Shown here one piece after another: positions 6,780 through 11,123 of a DNA stretch of 11,123 bases. The stretch lies in contig JAFUWR010000066.1 of the NCBI GenBank assembly GCA_017471125.1, forward strand, positions 1 to 11,123, written 5' to 3'. A model generated the notes under the pieces. The model saw only the letters and a program-made list of their open reading frames with translations. It made no database searches and was not told where the DNA came from. How positions within the stretch are numbered: position 1 is the stretch's first letter; every line of letters begins with the position of its first letter. Source of the stretch: Clostridia bacterium. Its GTDB lineage: Bacteria; Bacillota; Clostridia; Christensenellales; Aristaeellaceae. The translations under genes and the position numbers were made by a program.

Positions 6780-6835
6780 ATGCGGGCGCGGAGAGCGTCC
6801 GGGCAATATAAGACAGAGAGAAAGGGGAAACAACA

Positions 6836-7807
6836 ATGAAGAAGATCCTGATGTGCCTGCTGGTCCTGGCCATGGTGCTGCCCGTGATGGCGGGCTTCGC
6901 CGAGGGCTACAAGATGACGATCATCATGTCCTCCCGCGACGAGTTCCTGAGCACCCTCGAGCGCGCCGCCTCCGAGGCCGCCGAGGAGCTGGGCATCGAG
7001 CTGTCCGCGCAGGACGCCCAGAACGACTCCGCCAAGGTCCTCCAGTACATCGAAGCCGCCGCGAACGCCGGCGAGGACGCCGTGATCATCAACCTGGTCG
7101 ACACCGAGACCGCCGCCGAGTGCATCGAGTCCGCGGGCGACATGAAGGTCGTGTTCGTGAACCGCTGCCCCGCCGACACCTCCGTGCTGGGCGACAACGT
7201 GGCCTACGTCGGCTCCAACGAGATGCAGTCTGGCGGCTACCAGGGCGACTTCCTGGGCGAGTACTTCAACGAGAAGGGCCAGACCGACGTGAAGTACATC
7301 CTGCTCTCCGGCACCCTGGGCCTGGTGCATACCACCCAGCGCACCGCCTCCGTGCTCCAGCACATGAAGGACGCCGGCCTGAACCCCGAAGAGGCCGCGG
7401 CGCCGCTGGTGGCCGATTATGACCGCGCCACCGCCATGGACATGATCGCCCCCCTGCTGACCACCACCGAGTATGACTGCATCATCGCCAACAACGACGC
7501 CATGGCGCTGGGCGCGATCGAAGCCATGAAGGACGCCGGCCTGGATCCCGCTTCCATCCCGATCGTCGGCATCGACGCCACCGTGGACGGCGTTGCGGCC
7601 GTGCAGGACGGCGAGCTGGCCATGACCGTGTTCCAGGATCCCAAGGGCCAGGGCAAGGGCGCTCTGATGGCTGCCGCCAACATGGTGGAGGGCAAGGCCT
7701 TCAACGATGGCACCGACTTCGAGGTCGATTCCGAGAATCCCTACATCGTGTGGGTCCCCTTCGAGCCGGTCTATCCCTCCAACGTGGACGACTACGCCAA
7801 CAAGTGA
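6836..7807 (+). CDS. Sugar ABC transporter substrate-binding protein (RbsB-like, CUT2 type)
   Basis: The 323-residue protein has a signal peptide (MKK, a hydrophobic stretch, then VMAGFA near residues 17-22). The mature part is a type I periplasmic-binding fold of the ribose/galactose/inositol class: YKMTIIMSS as first strand, YIEAAANAGEDAVIINLVDT (63-82), AYVGSNEMQSGGYQGDFLGE (123-142), CIIANNDAMALGAIEAMKDA (219-238) and IPIVGIDATVDGVAAVQDG (245-263). It captures a sugar or cyclitol outside the membrane. There is no lipobox: the only early cysteine, C7, is too near the N-terminus. That is unusual for a monoderm binding protein. The ATG follows AAAGGGG. It is the first gene of a three-gene operon, divergent from the AraC-type regulator. 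The substrate is unknown; inositol or a methylated inositol is inferred from neighbours. Confidence 0.88.
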   Translation: MKKILMCLLVLAMVLPVMAGFAEGYKMTIIMSSRDEFLSTLERAASEAAEELGIELSAQDAQNDSAKVLQYIEAAANAGEDAVIINLVDTETAAECIESAGDMKVVFVNRCPADTSVLGDNVAYVGSNEMQSGGYQGDFLGEYFNEKGQTDVKYILLSGTLGLVHTTQRTASVLQHMKDAGLNPEEAAAPLVADYDRATAMDMIAPLLTTTEYDCIIANNDAMALGAIEAMKDAGLDPASIPIVGIDATVDGVAAVQDGELAMTVFQDPKGQGKGALMAAANMVEGKAFNDGTDFEVDSENPYIVWVPFEPVYPSNVDDYANK

Positions 7808-7824
7808 TCTGAACTGATGTCACA

Positions 7825-7851
7825 GAAAGGGGCATATCGCATGCCCCTTTC
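7825..7851 (+). terminator. Hairpin between the binding-protein and ATPase genes
   Basis: GAAAGGGGCAT (7825-7835) pairs perfectly with ATGCCCCTTTC (7841-7851) around a 5-nt loop, 18 bp after the binding-protein stop. The 3' tail is only weakly U-rich. Its place suits a partial terminator or 3'-end stabiliser that gives more binding protein than ATPase and permease. Confidence 0.65.
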
Positions 7852-7882
7852 ATTCAATACCGAGCAAATGGGGTGAAAATCG

Positions 7883-9394
7883 GTGAGCCAGGAATACATC
7901 CTTGAGATGATAGATATCGTGAAGGAGTTCCCGGGCGTCCGCGCGTTGAAGGGCGTACAGCTCAAGGTCAGGCCGGGCAAGGTGCACACGCTGATGGGGG
8001 AAAACGGCGCGGGCAAGTCCACCCTGATGAAGTGCCTGATCGGCATCCATCCGCCGACGTCCGGAAAGATCATCTACGACGGCAAGGAGGTCCACTTCAA
8101 GACGACCCAGGAGGCGCTCAATTCCGGCATCTCCATGATCCACCAGGAGCTCTCGCCGGTACCCGAGCGCTCCGTGGCGGAGAACCTCTGGCTGGGCCGC
8201 GTGCCGGTCAAGGGCCTGCGCGTGGACCATAAGAAGATGCGCGAGGACAGCTTCAAGCTGTTCGAGAGCCTGGGGCTGGACGTTAACCCGGATGAGAAGA
8301 TGGGCAACCTGACCGTCGCCAAGATGCAGATGGTGGAGATCGCCAAGGCCGTCTCCTACGACAGCAAGATCGTCATCATGGACGAGCCCACCTCGTCGCT
8401 GACGGAGACCGAGGTCGAGCACCTGTTCAGGATCATCGAGGACTTGAAGAAGAAGAACGTCGCGGTCATCTACATCTCTCACAAAATGGAGGAGATCTTC
8501 CGCATCTCCGATGACATCACCGTGTTCCGCGACGGCGAATACGTGGGCACGGACGAGGCCAAGAACCTGACCGTCGACAAGCTCATCACGCTCATGGTGG
8601 GCCGCGAGGTCACGGAGATGTTCCCGAAGATCGAGTGCCCCATCGGGGAGACGGTGCTCAAGGTGGAGAACCTGTCCGCGGGCAAGGCGGTCAAGAACGT
8701 CTCCTTTGAGCTCCACAAGGGCGAGATACTGGGCATGGCCGGCCTGGTCGGCGCGGGACGCACCGAGACCGCCGAGACCATCTTCGGCCTGCGCACCAAG
8801 ACCGGGGGCAAGATCTACAAGAACGGCAAGGAACTGAACATCAAGTCGCCCGAGGAGGCCATCGCCAACGGCATCGCGCTCTTGACCGAGGATCGGCGCG
8901 GCCAGGGCATACTGGGCCTCTTGAGCGTCACGGACAACACCGCCATCGCCAACATGAAGCAGTACGGCTTCCCGCTCAAGCATAAGCAGATGCGCGAGGA
9001 CACCGCCGATTACGTCAGCAAGCTCAACATCAAGACGCCGGACATCCAGACGCCCATCCAGAACCTGTCCGGCGGCAATCAGCAGAAGGTGCTGGTGGGG
9101 CGCTGGCTGCTGACCGATCCCGAGATATTGATCGTCGACGAGCCCACCCGCGGCATCGACGTGGGCGCGAAGGCTGAGATACATTCGCTCATCACCCGAC
9201 TGGCCGGGGAGGGCAAGGCCATCATACTGATCTCAAGCGAGATGCCGGAGGTCATGGGCATGTCCGACCGCATCGTCGTCATGCACGAAGGCGTCATGAC
9301 CGCGATCGTGGACCGCAAGGACTTCTCCTCCGAGCTCATCCTCGAATACGCGACCAGCGATAAACCCTATGAACCTGGTCAGAAAGAAGGTTGA
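7883..9394 (+). CDS. Sugar ABC transporter ATP-binding protein with two ATPase domains (RbsA/MglA-like)
   Basis: This 503-residue protein has two fused nucleotide-binding domains, the normal size for CUT2 sugar importers. The first has Walker A GENGAGKST (39-47), the family's variant signature LTVAKMQMVEIAKA (143-156), Walker B IVIMDEPTSS and H200. The second has a degenerate Walker A, GLVGAGRTE (287-295), as usual in this family, then LSGGNQQK (395-402) and Walker B ILIVDEPTRGID. The start is GTG at 7883, preceded by GGGGTGA at suitable spacing. It powers import through the permease encoded 4 bp downstream. It follows the binding protein after a hairpin gap of 75 bp. The substrate cannot be read from the ATPase. 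Confidence 0.93.
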   Translation: MSQEYILEMIDIVKEFPGVRALKGVQLKVRPGKVHTLMGENGAGKSTLMKCLIGIHPPTSGKIIYDGKEVHFKTTQEALNSGISMIHQELSPVPERSVAENLWLGRVPVKGLRVDHKKMREDSFKLFESLGLDVNPDEKMGNLTVAKMQMVEIAKAVSYDSKIVIMDEPTSSLTETEVEHLFRIIEDLKKKNVAVIYISHKMEEIFRISDDITVFRDGEYVGTDEAKNLTVDKLITLMVGREVTEMFPKIECPIGETVLKVENLSAGKAVKNVSFELHKGEILGMAGLVGAGRTETAETIFGLRTKTGGKIYKNGKELNIKSPEEAIANGIALLTEDRRGQGILGLLSVTDNTAIANMKQYGFPLKHKQMREDTADYVSKLNIKTPDIQTPIQNLSGGNQQKVLVGRWLLTDPEILIVDEPTRGIDVGAKAEIHSLITRLAGEGKAIILISSEMPEVMGMSDRIVVMHEGVMTAIVDRKDFSSELILEYATSDKPYEPGQKEG

Positions 9395-9398
9395 CGAT

Positions 9399-10379
9399 AT
9401 GCAAAAGGCTTTCGACAAGAAGAAGTTCATCTCACAGAACTCCATCTGGCTGGTGCTCATCGGCCTGATCGCGCTGGTCAGCATCGCGCAGCCCAAGTTC
9501 CTGTCCGTCAGCAACATGATAACGCTGGTACAGGGCGAGGCCGTGCGCGGCATCATGGCCTTCGGCATGATGTTCGCCATCTGTTCCCGAGGCATCGACC
9601 TGACCGTCGGCGCGTCCGCCGCGCTGGTGGCCGTGGTGTCCGCCTCCCTGGTGCAGGACGCCGACTACGCCAATAGGCTTCTGAGCTTCGGCCCGCTGCC
9701 CGCGCCGCTGGTCATCCTCGTGGCGCTCATCTTCGGCGCGTGCATCGGCGCGCTGTACGGGGCGCTCATCGCCTACACCAAGATACCGCCCTTCATCGCC
9801 ACGCTGGGCTCCCAGCTCATCTGCCGCGCCTGCGCGAAGCTGTACACCGACCGCCCCGTGTCCAAGCTGTCCGAGGCCTACCGCTTCCTGGGCCACGGCA
9901 AGATCGGCGGCTTCCCGGTCATCATCATCGTGTTCATCATCATGTACGCGCTGGCGGCGTTCCTGCTGACCCAGACGCGCTTCGGCAAGAACGTGTTCGC
10001 CGTTGGCGGCAACGACCAGGCGGCGCGCGTGGCCGGCATCAACGTGGAAAAGACCCTGGTCGGCATCTACGCCTGGTCCTCCTTCTGCGCCGCGGTGGGC
10101 GCCATCCTCCTGGCGGGCCGCGCGGGCTCCGCCGACCCGGCCAATACCGGCCTGAGCTACGAGCTGGACGCCGTGGCCGCGGCCACCATCGGCGGCACCT
10201 CCCACACCGGCGGCATCTGCCGCGTGTCCGGCGTGCTGGCGGGCATACTGATCCTGGGCGTCGTCAACAACGGCCTGGTCATGCTCAAGGTCGACGACAA
10301 CATGACGAACATCGTCAAGGGCTGCATCATCATCGGCTCCGTGGTGCTCGACATGCGCAAGAACGCGAAGAAGAAGTAA
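9399..10379 (+). CDS. Sugar ABC transporter permease (RbsC-like, CUT2 type)
   Basis: The 326-residue membrane protein has about eight to ten hydrophobic segments, for example near residues 15-32, 46-62, 67-85, 102-125, 172-192, 217-239 and 275-297. The family loop TRFGKNVFAVGGNDQAARVA (193-212) contacts the ATPase, and AAATIGGTSHTGG (260-272) is the conserved late motif. An ATG at 9369 inside the ATPase gene is in frame but has no ribosome site. The ATG at 9399 has AGAAAGAAGG eight bases upstream and lies 4 bp after the ATPase stop, so it is preferred. It forms the membrane channel, probably as a homodimer, and is the last gene of the transporter operon, followed by a terminator. Confidence 0.92.
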   Translation: MQKAFDKKKFISQNSIWLVLIGLIALVSIAQPKFLSVSNMITLVQGEAVRGIMAFGMMFAICSRGIDLTVGASAALVAVVSASLVQDADYANRLLSFGPLPAPLVILVALIFGACIGALYGALIAYTKIPPFIATLGSQLICRACAKLYTDRPVSKLSEAYRFLGHGKIGGFPVIIIVFIIMYALAAFLLTQTRFGKNVFAVGGNDQAARVAGINVEKTLVGIYAWSSFCAAVGAILLAGRAGSADPANTGLSYELDAVAAATIGGTSHTGGICRVSGVLAGILILGVVNNGLVMLKVDDNMTNIVKGCIIIGSVVLDMRKNAKKK

Positions 10380-10405
10380 TAAAATAGAGGATCAGATCAT
10401 TTCAC

Positions 10406-10424
10406 GGGGCCTTCGGGCCCCTTT
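10406..10424 (+). terminator. Intrinsic terminator after the transporter operon
   Basis: GGGGCC and GGCCCC enclose a TTCG tetraloop (10406-10421), a very stable hairpin, followed by TTT and then a mixed T-rich stretch to about 10440. It begins 26 bp after the permease stop. The U-run is short, so termination may be incomplete. Confidence 0.75.
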
Positions 10425-10450
10425 GATGTATCTTTTCTTCCATTTTATAC

Positions 10451-10480
10451 TTGCGGAACATCGCCTGCATGCGTTATAAT
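10451..10480 (+). promoter_or_regulatory. Promoter for the transketolase subunit gene
   Basis: TTGCGG (10451-10456) and a perfect TATAAT (10475-10480) are 18 bp apart. Transcription should start near 10487, about 30 nt before the TTG start codon. This makes the transketolase a separate unit from the transporter. Confidence 0.65.
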
Positions 10481-10517
10481 GGTGATGGTGACAAATACAA
10501 TACAGGAGGCGATAGCC

Positions 10518-11123
10518 TTGGACAAGAAGGAGATCAAGGAGCTGCGCGTATTCGCGGCGCAGATCCGGCTGGCGCTGTTGGAGGAGATGAAGGCGCGCGG
10601 GTTCGGGCACATCGGCGGCTCGCTGTCCATCTGCGACCTGCTGGCGGTGCTGTACGGCAAGGTGATGAAATATGACCCGAAGAACCCCCAGTGGGCGGAC
10701 CGCGACAAGCTGGTCAGCTCCAAGGGACACGCGGGCCCGGCCATCTACGCCACGCTGGCGCTGAAGGGCTTCTTCCCGGTGGAGGAGCTGAAAACGTTGA
10801 ACCGGCCCGGCACCAACCTGCCCAGCCACTGCGACAAGAACAAGACCATCGGCATCGACTGCACCACCGGCTCGCTGGGCCAGGGCACCAGCCAGGCCGT
10901 GGGCATGGCGCTGGGCGACAAGCTCAAGGGCCGTCCCAGCCGGACGTTCCTGATCGTGGGCGACGGCGAGATCAACGAGGGCCAGTGCTGGGAGGCGGCG
11001 ATGTTCACCGCGGCCAAGAAGGTCACGAACCTGACATGGATCATCGACGACAACAAGAAGCAGCTCGACGGGCCGACCGCCGAGATCCTGCCCACCTTCG
11101 ACCTGCGGGCGAAGATGGAGGCG
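10518..11123 (+). CDS. Transketolase, N-terminal (thiamine diphosphate-binding) subunit, cut by the window edge
   Basis: The first 202 residues are present. They match the N-terminal subunit of split bacterial transketolases, usually about 270-280 residues. GHIGGSLS (30-37), SSKGHAGPAIYA (67-78) and TTGSLGQG (116-123) are family blocks. GDGEINEGQCWEA (148-160) and WIIDDNKKQLDG (174-185) form the thiamine diphosphate/Mg site. The enzyme moves two-carbon ketol units between sugar phosphates; the C-terminal subunit gene is expected just downstream. The start is TTG at 10518, eight bases after AGGAGG. In-frame ATGs at 10479 and 10485 overlap the -10 box or the predicted transcript start and lack a ribosome site. 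It could serve general pentose metabolism or a specialised substrate; its own promoter makes a direct link to the transporter uncertain. Confidence 0.9.
   Translation, partial: MDKKEIKELRVFAAQIRLALLEEMKARGFGHIGGSLSICDLLAVLYGKVMKYDPKNPQWADRDKLVSSKGHAGPAIYATLALKGFFPVEELKTLNRPGTNLPSHCDKNKTIGIDCTTGSLGQGTSQAVGMALGDKLKGRPSRTFLIVGDGEINEGQCWEAAMFTAAKKVTNLTWIIDDNKKQLDGPTAEILPTFDLRAKMEA

Larger units (their letters stand above)
6432..6835. promoter_or_regulatory. Divergent control region between the regulator and the transporter
   Basis: This 404-bp gap holds no convincing gene. Towards the regulator (minus) there is TATAAT at 6545-6540 with a poor -35. Towards the transporter (plus) the best -10 candidates are TATAAA (6661-6666) and TATTAT (6685-6690), again without good -35 hexamers, as expected for activated promoters. 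TTGTG at 6679-6683 and CACAA at 6694-6698 form an inverted repeat around the second -10. The 12-bp inverted motif at 6521-6631 lies within the region. A GC-rich hairpin (6761-6779) lies in the transporter leader, and AAAGGGG near 6821-6827 is its ribosome site. Confidence 0.6.

Noticed and set aside
6626..6811. Small open frame (61 residues) in the divergent region
   Set aside because: It overlaps promoter candidates, the 12-bp motif and the leader hairpin, its composition changes abruptly along its length, and no family is recognisable.
7850..9184. Long minus-strand open frame opposite the ABC ATPase
   Set aside because: It is antisense to an unmistakable ATPase with intact Walker and signature motifs; its translation is low-complexity and without a family match.
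1..11123. CRISPR arrays, insertion sequences, tRNA or rRNA genes
   Set aside because: No spaced direct repeats, transposase motifs or cloverleaf-like sequences were seen on either strand; reading by eye could miss a degenerate remnant.

Overview
The window looks like accessory carbohydrate-use DNA from a high-GC member of the Bacillota (Clostridia-like), probably an anaerobe. The grounds are GC-rich coding sequence with AT-rich gaps, strong AGGAGG-type ribosome binding sites before most genes, GTG and TTG starts, a transketolase split into subunits, and paired corrinoid-type methyltransferases. The sugar-binding protein has a signal peptide but no lipobox, which I associate loosely with Christensenellales-type genomes. 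That lineage guess is weak.

Layout. Positions 1-3728 are a left-pointing catabolic block, in transcription order: a uroporphyrinogen-decarboxylase-fold methyltransferase (2472-3728), a 2-keto-myo-inositol isomerase IolI (1564-2433), an inositol 2-dehydrogenase IolG (388-1407), and the start of a methyltetrahydrofolate-type methyltransferase that runs off the left edge (1-284). iolG also has its own sigma-A-like promoter. Positions 3957-6431 hold a large left-pointing regulator made of an AraC-type sensor and helix-turn-helix part joined to a glycoside hydrolase family 39-like barrel whose two catalytic glutamates appear lost or disrupted. A 21-bp hairpin separates it from the catabolic block.

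A 404-bp divergent control region (6432-6835) separates the regulator from a right-pointing CUT2-type sugar ABC transporter: binding protein (6836-7807), double ATPase (7883-9394) and permease (9399-10379). The transporter ends at a UUCG-loop terminator. A separate promoter then drives the N-terminal subunit of a split transketolase, cut by the right edge (10518-11123).

Working model. Transporter, regulator, inositol dehydrogenase and isomerase fit cyclitol uptake and oxidation. IolI is the enzyme that links D-chiro-inositol to the myo-inositol pathway. Two methyltransferases of corrinoid-system families in the same block suggest removal of a methyl ether first, so an O-methyl-inositol such as pinitol (3-O-methyl-D-chiro-inositol) is an attractive substrate. 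This is inference: no corrinoid protein and no later iol genes (iolE, iolD, iolB, iolC, iolJ) are inside the window. The regulator's pseudo-glycosidase domain may be a repurposed ligand sensor, and a 12-bp inverted motif in the divergent region may be its operator.
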